A stretch of 64,000 nucleotides of DNA from contig MU008165.1 in the NCBI GenBank assembly GCA_010909165.1, forward strand, positions 1,054,001 through 1,118,000. Direction: 5' to 3'. A model generated the notes under the pieces. The model was not told where the DNA came from and did no database searches. It worked only from the letters and a program-made list of their open reading frames with translations. Of this stretch, positions 13,201 through 23,590 are shown in pieces (positions within the stretch are counted from its first letter, which is position 1; every line of letters starts with the position of its first letter). The DNA is from Anthoceros angustus (taxonomy: Eukaryota > Streptophyta > Anthocerotopsida > Anthocerotales > Anthocerotaceae). The position numbers and the translations under genes are program-made.

Positions 13201-14676
13201 GTGGATCAGCCCGTAAACTTGAAAGCTGGTGGCAATGAAGTCTCTATCCTATGCATGACCGTTGGACTCCAGGTATCGTTCTTGCTGGAAGTCAGCACTG
13301 TGTGGATGTTCAGTGATACCTGGGTGTTAACAATTTCTGCACATATGTCTGCATTGCACTTAACTGGGCTGATTGTGAATGTGAGAAGAACGCTGGAGCG
13401 TTCATGGAGAAGGAAGGCGCAGGAATTCAGGGAAGGGTGAAACTCCAAGGTCTACCGTTTGGGGATAGAGATCTCACAGAACTTGAGTGGATCCATCAGG
13501 TTTGTAACTTTCGCAACCCTGCAGTTGGCAAGTGCGGCACTTAGACCTTGGCCTGATCTAGGACCTAAGGCCTGTGATCCTATCGTGACCACAGTAGAAG
13601 TACAAGCGTTTTCTCTTGTGTAGGTGGGATTGAAGGGAGAGTACTGCGGGATTTTCAATGAAAGTGGAGCTAAAAGGGTTGCATGGTCTTCTGGAACATC
13701 AGCTACCGCCCATCAACCGCTGACTTGGTTCAAGGTACAAGTCTAAACAGAGACTCTTGTGGAGAAAGGAGACATGAAAGGCACGCTGAAAACTTGCTTC
13801 TGGGGGAGTTACAGACCCGATTCGATGCTCCGGATGGAGAAGATCCAGTGGCCCTTGACCTGGGCAGTATGGGAAAGGGCCAGCTGTGGGTGAATGCTCG
13901 CAGCTTGGGTCGGTTTTGGCCATTAATGAAGGCTCCAAATAGCAGTCTCTGTGATACCTGTGACTACAGGGGCACCTACAACAAGCAGAAGTGCGCAACA
14001 GGCTGTGGAGAACCAACCCAGCGATGGCAAGTTACTCCTCACAAGAGCCTTTCATTCATGAGTGCGGCTGTATCAGCTGCTCTAACCGGCGCAAGACTTC
14101 TGTTCCTTCAGGTACCATGTTCCACGAGGGTGGTTAAAACCTAAGGACAACCTCCTGGTCCTTGTGGAAGAGCTCAACGGAGATCCATCCGGTATTGCCA
14201 TTGCCACACGTACCCTCACCCATGTTTGCAGCCATGTATCATCCAGCCATCCTCCACCACTGGAGAGCTGGGGAATCCAGATGGTCGTGTCGCCAACCCA
14301 GGTTCTGCACCCTGAGGTCAGACTAGAGTGTGATGCCGAGCGAATCATTTCTGCCATTACCTTTTCGAGCTTCGGCAATCCATTCGGCAGTTGCAGGGGG
14401 TTTCAAAAGGGATCCTGTCACGCTGCCAACTCACAAGCTGTGTTGGAGAAGGTAGCCAGGCAGTTTTCTGAAGTTCCTCACCTCAACAGGTCAACCTGCT
14501 CCGGCTTTTAACTTCTCCAGGATGCACCTGTGCAGGCATGCTTGGGACGCCGACAATGCACCGTGGAGGTATCTGTGAGGAGTTTTGTAGCAGATCCTTG
14601 CCCAGAACATATCAAGAGCCTGGCGGTACAGGCTGTATGTGAAGAAGGCGATCGTGGAATAGACGATGGGAACTAG
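10254..14676 (+). CDS. BGAL: GH35 beta-galactosidase with C-terminal galactose-binding lectin domain
   Basis: Secreted plant beta-galactosidase that removes terminal beta-galactose from cell-wall pectin, xyloglucan or arabinogalactan. I can follow 19 exons: 10254-10418, 10510-10605, 10683-10795, 10883-10949, 11063-11155, 11403-11546, 11633-11721, 11811-11916, 11994-12081, 12170-12294, 12390-12572, 12661-12881, 12968-13083, 13175-13272, 13389-13499, 13624-13734, 13815-14026, 14112-14451, 14521-14676. The phases fit throughout and give 877 residues, normal for the lectin-bearing class. A Leu-rich signal peptide ([20 protein letters not shown]) starts the protein. The GH35 signature [14 protein letters not shown] carries the acid/base Glu; the nucleophile Glu is in ALWTENWNG. 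The C-terminus has the Cys-rich SUEL-type lectin domain ([20 protein letters not shown], ending near VQAVC). The intron after 14026 starts with GC rather than GT. The gene looks intact. Confidence 0.93.
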
Positions 14677-14794
14677 GTTTCTGCAGGCTGAGCTTGTTCT
14701 GACAAGTGTGTGTCGCAAAGGGGATGTCAACCAACTTCCAACCCATTGACGGACGAGGTTTCGGTGGTACTTCTCTGTACATATGTTGTGTTAT

Positions 14795-15373
14795 TCATCT
14801 TCGTGTCCTCAAGTGATGTTCGATGCTACAAAGAAAGCCGGATATCTTTTGTTGAATGTATCGATATCTCGATACATACACATTTGTCCCTTTGCCTTGG
14901 CTTTTCCTTTGATGTATATTCCAAAAGTGTACAAACTGTAGAACTGACGACGTCATCAAGTCCTGGAACATGTCTTCGTCTAGCCGATCCCAGCCGTGTA
15001 ACACCAGCGTCTTGATGCTGAAATTTTCCTGCAGCCCTCGAGAAAACGCGTTGGTGAACCTAGGTGGACCAAACGGCTTCGTAAGCTCAAGTTGCAGCCA
15101 CTCAGCAGTCTTCCGCTCCTGAAGGATCGTGATCAGCAATAGAATCCAACTCTCAACATCGTCCAAATGCTGCGAGTGAACTATGTACGTGGAGTTTGGT
15201 GGTGTTGCTGTTTTCTTAGGGCTCCCAATTCGTGTGTGACGAAGAAGCTGGCACGTCTGAGGTGATACAGAGCAGGGTTGGAGCGAAGCACGCGAGCCAG
15301 GGCTTCTCCCAGCCCCGGCTCCACAGCCTCCTGGCCTGCCGGACACCAAGAACAAGCTCGACACTAAGTACAA
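14795..15373 (-). CDS. Hypothetical open frame with leucine-rich-like pattern
   Basis: Uninterrupted minus-strand frame of 192 codons. Its middle reads like one or two leucine-rich repeats (IKTLVLHGWDRLDEDMFQDL) preceded by a helical stretch (WLQLELTKPFGPPRF), but no complete domain can be named. The N-terminal part is Gly/Arg/Ser-rich and looks like untranslated or random sequence. It lies just downstream of the galactosidase, on the other strand, and next to repeat debris, so it could be a fragment of an LRR gene or chance. Not assigned a function. Confidence 0.2.
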   Translation of the reverse strand: MYLVSSLFLVSGRPGGCGAGAGRSPGSRASLQPCSVSPQTCQLLRHTRIGSPKKTATPPNSTYIVHSQHLDDVESWILLLITILQERKTAEWLQLELTKPFGPPRFTNAFSRGLQENFSIKTLVLHGWDRLDEDMFQDLMTSSVLQFVHFWNIHQRKSQGKGTNVYVSRYRYIQQKISGFLCSIEHHLRTRR

Positions 15374-15514
15374 GCTCTATGGTGGAGTGATTGAAAGTAG
15401 CAAGAGGATTTTGGGCCGTGTTCAAGCAGCTATTTAGCAAGTGTCCTCGCCCACAGTGTGGTCCGCTGCTCAAAATCCTCCTGCTGCTTTCAATCACTCC
15501 ATCGTAGAGCTTGA
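15372..15514. repeat. Imperfect inverted repeat (hairpin), ~42 bp arms
   Basis: The arm at about 15372-15413 (caagctctatggtggagtga...) is repeated as its reverse complement at about 15472-15514 (...tcactccatcgtagagcttg) with a few mismatches and a loop of about 58 bp. It lies at the edge of the PPR mosaic and may be a remnant of a small inverted-repeat element or a transcribed hairpin. Confidence 0.55.
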
Positions 15515-15589
15515 GCCTTGAACCGTGGCGCAAGCAGAGCTCCCGGCCTGGGCCCAACACTTCATGTCCACCGTCCAGAAGTAGGTGCC

Positions 15590-16290
15590 CCAGGAACCGT
15601 TTAGGTGCCTGGAAAACGTTGACATGTACACAAAATGTGGCAGCTTGGAGGATGCCCGAACTGTCTTCGCCAGAATGGTGACCCGAGATGTTGTGATTTG
15701 GACTGCCAAGATAAGCAGGATACGCCGATCACGGGCTTGGCCTAGAAGCCGTCAAGTTGTATGCAAGTATGGAGCAGGAGGGCCCTGTGTGCACGAAAAG
15801 CATTTGATAATTGTCTGCTGGATCGGCTGTGACATGGATTGTATGATTGCTGGAAATGTTGAGCATGGGTGATTTGGTCGAGAAGCCCTGGCACTGGATG
15901 CACGTATGCAACAGCAGGGTATCTCTGCTGTGACATATGTTTGCCTCCTGAAAGCACGTGCTGAACTCGCAGAGTTAAATGAGGGCAGAAAGCTTCACCG
16001 TCAAATTCAATAGCAAGGGCCTGGTGGACGTGTACGCAAGGTGCGGCGACTTGATGGATGCTCACTGACTGTTGAACAGATTGCTGACAGGAGACGTGGG
16101 CACTTGGAAATGCCAGGATTGCAGGATATGTGCAGCATGGTGTTTGTCAAGAAGCTCTGGCTCTGTATGCAATGACGCAGCAGGTGAACATTAATTCAGC
16201 TGATAGGGCAACATTTATATGCTTGCTCAACTCCCACGACTAGCAGAGATAGCTGAGACTGTAGCTGAAGTTGCAGCACAGGCAATGTCA
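15590..16290 (+). pseudogene. Decayed PPR (pentatricopeptide repeat) gene fragment 1
   Basis: PPR-type 35-residue helical repeats are recognisable in changing frames: 'YTKCGSLEDARTVFARMVTRD' at about 15626-15690, an 'AG.VEHG.GREALALDA' element near 15845-15900, 'VTYVCLLKA.AELAELNEG' near 15935-15985, and a 'DLMDAH' plus 'GYVQHGVCQEALALYA' element near 16045-16170. Intact members bind organelle RNA. Here several frame changes and stops show a pseudogene. The downstream end (to 16290) runs into a copied tail of the plastid L13 gene. The same PPR modules recur at 18.6-19.4, 23.6-24.0, 34.7 and 41.8-42.7 kb. Confidence 0.75.
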
Positions 16291-16560
16291 ACCTTCGCGA
16301 CCTCGGGAGATGAGGCCACGAGAAAGGCGTGCTGCCCCAAGGGCTCAGAAGCCTCCTGCTGTTAATATTAGGCGATAGACTGTAGTACCTGGCAGTGCCG
16401 GTGCTGCAATGGACAAGTTCACTTTGGCATTGGAAAGCCTTGTCCACAGTGGGATAATTGGCAAGGTGTAATCCTTAGATTGTGGCTGTAGCTAATTGGC
16501 GTGCCTGGGCCTGAATGTGTTGCCACCTTGAATTGAGATTCGGCACCTTGTTTATAGGAG
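16290..16560 (+). pseudogene. Copied 3' end of plastid L13 gene plus the L13-glycosyltransferase spacer
   Basis: From about 16305 the sequence matches, on the opposite strand, the last coding exon and downstream spacer of the L13 gene at 56.0-56.3 kb. The codons for the basic tail (MRPRERRAA..AQKPP.VN) are followed by the stop and the spacer that leads to the glycosyltransferase start. Because untranslated spacer is included, this is a DNA-level copy and not a cDNA copy. It is fused to the end of PPR fragment 1. Confidence 0.75.
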
Positions 16561-17690
16561 CCCGGAGATGGCTGAAGGTGGAGGTTAATGTGTTTCTTAA
16601 TCAAAGATTAAAGAAGAGTGAAGAAAATGTGATCGAGACAAGCAACAGCGAGGAGAGTGTCATTGAGACAAGCATTAGTGAGGAAAATGTGATGGACATG
16701 GGCAACAGTGAGGAGGATGTTAGTGGGATTCGGAAAGAGCGTAGGCCTCACGGAGGCCTGGTGTGGGGTTTTTTGGTCGGAGCCTTCTTTGTTTGTTTCC
16801 TCTCCGTTGTTTTCTCACCACAGCATCTACAAGACAGGCTGTTAGGGGTGCAGTTTTGGGGCCACAGCTTGCAGACGATGTGTGTGGGTTTCAGCTACAT
16901 AGTTCGTAACTGGCGCTTCGATGTTTGTGAAACTCCCGGGAGCCTGTGTGTGGGTAGGCATTTAAGTTCTTCCTTCTGTGGATGGCTCCTTTTTTTTTTC
17001 TGCAGGTGGCTACAGCTCAGAGGCTATATCTTATGCCGAAGCCCTGGTGGAGAGCAAGTTTGTTCCTCAGTTCCAGATGATGCAGCTTGGGGATCTCTAC
17101 AACCATGTCTTTCTCAAGGGATTGCCATCAAGGACGGAGGAGACTCTGGTTACTCTAATGGCTGGCGAAGTTGATGTCAGTCAAAGCGTCGTCATCTGCC
17201 ATAGTGAATCGGGAGCTTGGTATCCTCCTTTGTCCCAAACAACTCCTTGTCCTCCTGGAGGATGTGAGCAACCACTGTATGTGATAGGGCAGAACCATGT
17301 TTGAGACAGACTTGGTGACTGCAGACCATGTGGACCGCTGTAACTTGAGGGATGACGTATGGGTTTCAACAGACTTTCACACGGGATCGTCTGCCCGGAG
17401 TGGAGTTCATGCATCTAAGCTTGTGAAGGTGCCTCAGATCGTTGATGTGCATTTCTTTGATCCTAGCTATGTCCAAGCTTGCAGAATGCCTGCAGGGAGG
17501 TGCCTATACGTCAACTGTCGGGATGCTTTGGAACCCCAACGCTTTTTGTTTCTGATCTTTAAGTGGGAGATCAGGAAAGGATGGGGCACTCTTATCAAGG
17601 CTTACATGTAAGAGTTCACTGTGGAGGACAATGTTGTGCTACAGCTTTTGACAGATGTTTTTTATTCAGATCACGATATTGGTCGTTCAT
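16561..17690 (+). pseudogene. Truncated, broken copy of the glycosyltransferase gene at 54.3-56.0 kb
   Basis: Covers roughly the first two thirds of the 576-residue glycosyltransferase on the opposite strand: the SEE/VIETS repeat tract (fewer units than the parent), the membrane anchor (LVWGFLVGAFFVCFLSVVF), 'YSSEAISYAEALVESKFVPQFQ', 'VVICHSESGAWYPP' and 'WEIRKGWGTLIKAY'. Lesions are clear: the start region reads MAEGGG then stop, a poly-T run near 16988 changes frame, another shift lies near 17290, and a stop replaces a Gln codon near 17608. The catalytic C-terminal part with the GEGWGRPHVEAMAMG motif is missing. The copy ends abruptly near 17690 and is joined to an L13 fragment. Confidence 0.85.
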
Positions 17691-17985
17691 TCAGTCCTGA
17701 TAAAGCGAAGTCCACGACTTTGCTTTATGAAGGACATTTGAAGGAAAGGAACGTGAAGGAGCGGATAAGGCGGGATCCTAGTGAAGTTATTCGTAAAGCA
17801 GTTCTTCGGATGCTTCCCAGGAACAAGCTGAGAGATGTAGGTCCCGCTACTTGTTTCGATGCTTTGGGGCTGTTTGTGATCATTTCTCCATACCGAAGAA
17901 TGACTGGCATTTTGGTTGCTTTGGTACTGTTTCCCTTTGATGACAAGCCTCTGGAGCCACTTGTAATGCCTCCTAGAAAGGTGTG
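17691..17985 (+). pseudogene. Internal fragment of plastid ribosomal protein L13 gene (with intron)
   Basis: Contains L13 exon 3 (GHLKERNVKERIRRDPSEVI through RMLPRNKLRD), its following intron and a shortened part of exon 4 (FDDKPLEPLVMPPRK). The parent lies on the minus strand at 56.2-57.3 kb. Retention of the intron shows copying at DNA level. The copied intron has one unit where the parent has a ~57 bp tandem duplication, and the start of exon 4 (DRALKLRIFADDN) is lost. The fragment is joined to the broken glycosyltransferase copy in an order different from the parent locus. Confidence 0.8.
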
Positions 17986-18290
17986 TAGGATCTATCTAGT
18001 GCATTCGCACACAAAGGACGAATTCACGTTGCAGCAACACCATGCTCCCTGTTGTGAGTTCTGTTGTTCTATCATGTTCGGAAAGCACCTCGCATCTTCC
18101 TTACCCCTGGCCTAACTTTGTGTGGAATATTTCATGTGAACTCAGGCAGTCAAAGCAGATTTGGTGCTCGACAAAGTTGTTGCTGGCAGCGTGCTAACTG
18201 GCATGGAAAATGAGTGTTGCTTGCAAATCTACTCCTCTCGTAAGCGTGTTGCCATTGCATCATTAGGGTTGTGTGTTTGAGAAGGCTTCC
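17985..18290 (+). repeat. Dispersed repeat shared with 34835-35175
   Basis: Starts with 'gtgcattcgcacacaaaggacgaattcacgttg' type sequence and ends near 'ggttgtgtgtttgagaaggc'. A diverged same-strand copy lies at about 34835-35175, after the PPR remnant that follows the tandem array. It has no recognised coding content and marks a common duplicated block behind both PPR-derived segments. Confidence 0.6.
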
Positions 18291-18559
18291 GTGGATATGT
18301 TGATTGTTCGGAACGGCAAGACTGTGTACAACCGTCAGTGCATGTTCACGTATGTAGATTTAGTCCACTATCAAAGCTTTCACCTTTGTTCTATCCTTCC
18401 TTCACGAGAGCTGACAGGTCCTATCAGATGCAATGTCCCTCCCTGCCTGCTGGAATGCAATGTCCCTCCCTGCTTCCCTGCCTGCAGCAATGTATCTTCT
18501 TGAAGGAACAGGAATTCTTGGTTGCTGTAAGCTGTTAATGCTCTCCGGGGTTTTTTCCT

Positions 18560-19395
18560 GAGAGGACACAGCCTCATGAGGGACCGTCGGACAGAGACGA
18601 GGATACTGAACGAACTGCGTGGTCTGCCTGTGCTAATCATGCGCTTTGCCAAGAAGCCCACAAGCTGTACGCTAGTGTGGAGCAGGAGGTCCATGTGTCA
18701 CCCAATCACGTCACGTTTGTACCTCCTACCCTGAAAACCGTGTGAAAACATTGGAGCTTTGATTAAGGGTAACCACCTTCACTCTCATATTCAAGACAAA
18801 GGTCTTGTCATGAACATGGTTGTTGGTAGCTGTCTCGTGAGATGTGGGAGCTTAGAAGATGCTCGAAAAGTATTTGATGGATTGTCCGCTAGATCGGCTC
18901 TGACCTGGACTTGCGTGATTGCTGGATATGTTGAGCTTGGGTAATTTAGTCAAGGTGCCCTGGCACTGCATGCAAGTATACAACAGCATGATTTCTCTGT
19001 AGCAGGTGCTGTGACATACGTTTGCCTCCTAAAAGCATGTGCCTAAGTCGCAGCATTCAAATGAGGGCAGACAGCGTTCATCGCCAAATTCAAGAAAGTG
19101 GACTTGAGGATGATGTGAATATCGGCAAGGTCCTGGTAGAGGTGTATGCAAAGTGCGGCAACTTGATGGATGCTCTCCAATTGTTGGACAGATTGCAGAC
19201 AGGAGATTGTGGGCACATGGAAATGTCCTGATTGCAGGATATGTGCAGCATGGTGTTTGTCAAGAAGCTCTGGCTCTGTATGCGATGACACAGCAGGTGA
19301 ACGTCATTTCAGCTGATAGTGCAACATTTATATGCTTGCTCAACTCCCACGAGTAGCAGACATAGCTGGCACTGTAGCTGAAGTTGCAGCACGGA
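18560..19395 (+). pseudogene. Decayed PPR gene fragment 2
   Basis: Shows 'RCGSLEDARKVFDGLSARSALTWTCVIAGYVELG' type modules at about 18837-18944, then 'LVEVYAKCGNLMDALQLLDRL' near 19130-19190 and 'IAGYVQHGVCQEALALYAMTQQ' near 19230-19300, with stops and frame changes between them. It is a close relative of fragment 1 and is likewise followed (from about 19395) by a copy of the L13 gene tail. Confidence 0.75.
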
Positions 19396-19575
19396 AATGT
19401 CAACCTTCGCAGCCTCGGGAGATGAGGCCACGAGAAAGGCGTGCTGCACCAAGGGCTCAGAAGCCTCCTGCTGTCAATACTAGGCGATAGACTGTAGTAT
19501 CTGGCAGTGCCGGTGCTGCAACGGACAAAATCACCTTGGCATAGGAAAGGCTTGTCCACAGTGGGATAGTTAGAG
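19395..19575 (+). pseudogene. Second copy of the L13 gene 3' end
   Basis: Matches the parent L13 tail (EMRPRERRAA..RAQKPP.VNTRR stop) and the start of the spacer, ending near 'cacagtgggatag' at about 19570. Together with 16290-16480 it shows that the PPR module and the L13 tail were duplicated as one fused block. Confidence 0.7.
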
Positions 19576-19788
19576 TGCAACTACCAATCCTGGACACCAC
19601 GCTGGCCGCACCACGCTCGCCGCACCGAGAAGGTGCGACCCATTACGTTTGGCGTCCACCTTTCCACATCAGTGGTCATTAGAGTTGGCCCTACTCTCTA
19701 CTCGTCCATCAGATCATGGCTTCGGTGTGTACATAGCGAAATCCCAAAATACGCACGATTGCACTGGTGTTCACAGCAGCGGGGAGCC

Positions 19789-22700
19789 ATGGCGACGGCA
19801 CCGGGGCTGGCGCGCAAGCTGAAGAAAGTTTTGGAGACCCGTGCCGACTCCCCGGAGCTGCTGCCATCAGTGGGAACTCTCTCCACTTTCTACACCGAAA
19901 ACACGCTGCAGGCCCGCAGGAACCTGCGAGCTACGATTGAGAAGCGTGCACTGATGATCAATGACGAGTTCCTCAGAGCATACGAGTCCGCTCAGAAGGT
20001 CCTACACTCTTGCGGAGTTGCCCTGTAGATCCTAGGGTTTTGCTCCAGCAGTATGTATGTGTTGGATCTAACGCTTTATGTCGAGGTCCGTGGTCTTAGG
20101 TGATCTCATGTGTGTTTGCCAGGCTCTGGACGTGGTGGAGTTGGAGGTCGCTGGGTTAGCAGAGTGCTGTGATAGGTTAGGCTTCACCTTCAATCTCTTG
20201 TGTTCCGATGTTTGGTATAAAGTCTGGTCTTCACGTTTGTGATGATTTGACAGAATAGCCAAGTCATTGAGCAGCTGGAGTGCCACTACTGGCGATATAG
20301 TGACAGCTACAGACAGACTCAAGCAGGAGCTTGAAAACACCAACCAAAGACAAGAACTGATTGCAAACTTTCTGCACAATTATCAGCTCTCTCCTGAGGA
20401 GGTATGCATGTTCGTGTGAGGAGGATGTAACTGTCTGGTATCCTTCCTCGTTAGGCATGAACATTCGATCCGGCATTCCCAGGTGAATGCATTACGCGAA
20501 GATGATCTCAATGAGAACTTTTTCAAGGCACTCACACGTGTGCAAGAGATACATTCTAACTGCAAGGTTCTATTGCGTACACATCACCAGGTATTTTCTG
20601 TTCTGTCGAAACTTGTTGTTCATCTTTGACCTCTTAATGCCTCTCCTAATCGTTTGTGTTCTTCCTCTCTTCAGCGAGCAGGGCTAGAGTTGATGGACAT
20701 GATGGCTGTTTATCAAGAAGGGGCATATGAGCGACTTTGCAGGTACTCAGCTGCTGCACAGTATGAAAGCATTGAAGTCTTGCCCCGATCATAAATAGGT
20801 GCCAACTACAGGATATTTTCGTCGTATCTTTGCTCTAATTAGTCATCCTGGTGCCTTTTGTTTCGCATGCTGCAGCTCATCATCTGCCCGTTTCTCAGTC
20901 TGCTGATTCTGGCAGGTGGGTGCAGGCAGAGTGTCGTAGCCTCGGTGATAATGATACCCCTGAAGTCAGCGAGCTGTTGAAAACTGCTGCAGCAGCTTTG
21001 AAAGAAAGGCCGGTTCTTTTCAAATATTGTGCAGAGGAGGTGAGGGGATACCGCGCCGTCTATTGCTGTGTATGAGAAAGGCTGCAATCTGATGTCATTC
21101 CCAGATTGGTGCAGACCTTTCACTCAGTTAACCATCTTTGACTGTAAATGATAGGTGGCCAACACAAGACACAACGCCCTGTTTAGGCGCTTCCTCAGTG
21201 CACTTACACGAGGAGGTCCTGGTGGAATGCCCAGACCTATAGAAGTACATGCACCTGATCCGCTCCGATATGTTGGTGACATGCTTGCATGGCTTCATCA
21301 GGTAAAGCTAGGACAAAATCTCCAAAGTCTTCTAGGATTGCATCTTGAGATTAATTGTAGGTTGAACTGAGACACATCACTTCCTTCTGCAAAATTCAAC
21401 AGGCCTTGGCATCAGAGCATGATCTTGCTCTGGCGCTCTTCAACACAGATGCCACATTAGCCAATGGCTCTCGGAAGGGCTCATTTGATGGGTCAGCATC
21501 CAGGCGCTTTTCTAGAGATGTGGACAGAGACGAGAGCAAGGTTGAGACAGACATGGCTTTTGTACTTGATCGAGTATTTGAGGGAGTATGCCGGCCCTTC
21601 AAAATAAGGGTGGAACAGGTCTTGCAATCACAGCCGGGTCTTCTGTTGGCTTATAAGCTCAGCAATCTACTAGAGTTCTATACACACACCGTAAGTAGCT
21701 TTGTGTACAACGACGTGTGACCCTTTCCAGGTTGCAACCTAGTGGTCAAACTTGACAAATGACATGGTTTCGTGGCAAATTTGCAGGTCTCTGAATTACT
21801 TGGGCATGGTGCAGCTCTTTCAGCAACAGTAAGAGATTTGACAGATGTATCCAGGCAGACTTTCTTTGATATCATGAAGGTGCATGGAGACAAGCTTTTG
21901 AGATATCCAACTCCTGTTGCAGCGGACTTGTCACCTCCTGCAGCAGTAGGGGAAGGAGTTTCATTGTTACTAGAACTTATTGACAACTACGAGAGGATGA
22001 TGGTCCCAGCGGGTGGCAACAAACCAGACTTCGATCCAGTCATCGATGCTATTCTGAACCCTTTGAAACAAGTGAGTTCTTATGCAGCCAGCACTAGAGA
22101 GTTTTACTTTCACTGGAGAACGCAAAGCTAACTGTCTGTGTGGATGTCTACAACAGATGTGTGAACGTGCTGCAGAGTCATATGTGGGGAAACCTCAAAT
22201 GACACACGTCAGGAAACTTAGCAGTGGAGGCATAGACACTGGTCGCAGCTCTGGCACACAACGCAGGGCTAATACGGTTGAGAATATCTTGACTGGCTCA
22301 CACATCTCCATTCCCACTCAAGTAAGAGTCATTCCAGTTTCTGTTCCCACTTCCTCCACAAGCACGTCATTCTGTATGTCCTACTCCTTGGATCTAATAC
22401 GTGCGTGGTTTGATTGCAGGGAGTGACAGCCTTGCGACTCATTTTCTTGGTGAACTGCTTTTCAGCTATGCAGCAGCCTATGTTGTCACATGCTGTTGCG
22501 GAAAGCTGTGTGAACTCACTGGGAAATCTGATCGAGGGACACATGACAGCTCTTGTGCACCAGGAATCCAGTGCGATTCTTGAAAGGTGTGGCCTGAACA
22601 AAAAGCTGCAGTATATCAGTGAACGTCAATCAATGGCATCTTCGCATGCGGAAAGCGTGGCCAACGGAGCCGACGTTCACCCATTGGCTGATGTGGAGGA

Positions 22701-22959
22701 GTTGTCCCCTCTTGCGGTTGCAGAGTCTCTGCGGATTTTCTTTGGTCTCTTGGCAACAAAAGAGGGGGCTGTACGAGAATTTGAGCAGATCCAGGTTCCG
22801 CAGCTAAGGAGTGAAGCGAGCAGTAGAGTTGCGAGGGCTTTGGCAACTGCTTATGAGGCCCTTTATTTGGCTGTCAGTAATCCTGCAAATGGTTACCCGG
22901 ACCCTAAGACACTGCTCAGGCACACTCCCGAGCAGGTCCGGACTATGCTTGGAATATAA
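19789..22959 (+). CDS. COG6: Conserved oligomeric Golgi complex subunit 6
   Basis: COG6 is a lobe-B subunit of the COG tether, which catches retrograde vesicles at Golgi cisternae and keeps glycosylation enzymes in place. Eleven exons with consistent phases: 19789-19998, 20123-20175, 20254-20401, 20483-20590, 20675-20742, 20916-21039, 21155-21301, 21403-21690, 21787-22071, 22157-22321, 22420-22959, giving 711 residues, close to other plant COG6 proteins. Landmarks are the N-terminal '[25 protein letters not shown]' region, the coiled coil around '[21 protein letters not shown]', '[22 protein letters not shown]' and '[18 protein letters not shown]', and a helical C-terminus. A Ser/Arg-rich insert ([17 protein letters not shown]) in exon 8 may be flexible. 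The ATG at 19789 begins [13 protein letters not shown]. All introns are 78-174 bp with GT-AG ends. The gene looks intact. Confidence 0.93.
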
Positions 22960-23590
22960 GTTCCGGATCTTCGGATCCAGCCGGGCGTGAGGCTAGTGGG
23001 AATCCCTGCGACCTATTGTTGTCCTATTGGCTTCTGGACCACTGCCTTGTTGGTGCCGGGAGAACATTACACGTCGCTGCAAGTTGGAAAGTTGTGAAAG
23101 ACGGCCAACCTTGAAATCAACGTGGGGCTTGGATACCTGGAATGAGGTAACGGCTTAGAGAGCATAGGAGGACATAGAATGCCACTGCCTTGCATCGGCC
23201 ACATTTTCTAGAATTGCTGGGAGCGCTTTCCAGATTGAGACACGCTGGGACAGCCATCCAAATTGAGAGGCTGCGACATCGAGGAGCAGGTCATCAAGCT
23301 CCTTCACAAGAGTCCGAAGTATATTCCGGCGGCTGCACTTCACAAGACTCCGAAGCATATTCCAGCAGTTGCAGCCGCTGATGAAAACGTCTCCCACCTC
23401 CAACGAGCCAAGAAGGAAAGCACGGAGTGCGTGAGAAGCTAAGATTCCTTCCGAATCACCTCCACAAGTACCCGAAGTCGTCACGGGGGGCTGGGCGATG
23501 GGGCACCAGCCTTCGCCACGATCAGAGCGTAGAACTGGAGCCACCCATGCCAATCGGAACAGAATCCAACCACTTGATATGGACATGGTT
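22960..23590. other. COG6 3' flank with a short tandem duplication
   Basis: No gene is seen. Near 23300-23380 a unit of about 37 bp reading 'cttcacaagagtccgaagtatattcc' then 'cttcacaagactccgaagcatattcc' is duplicated in tandem. The rest probably holds the COG6 3' untranslated region and the junction with PPR debris. Confidence 0.4.
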
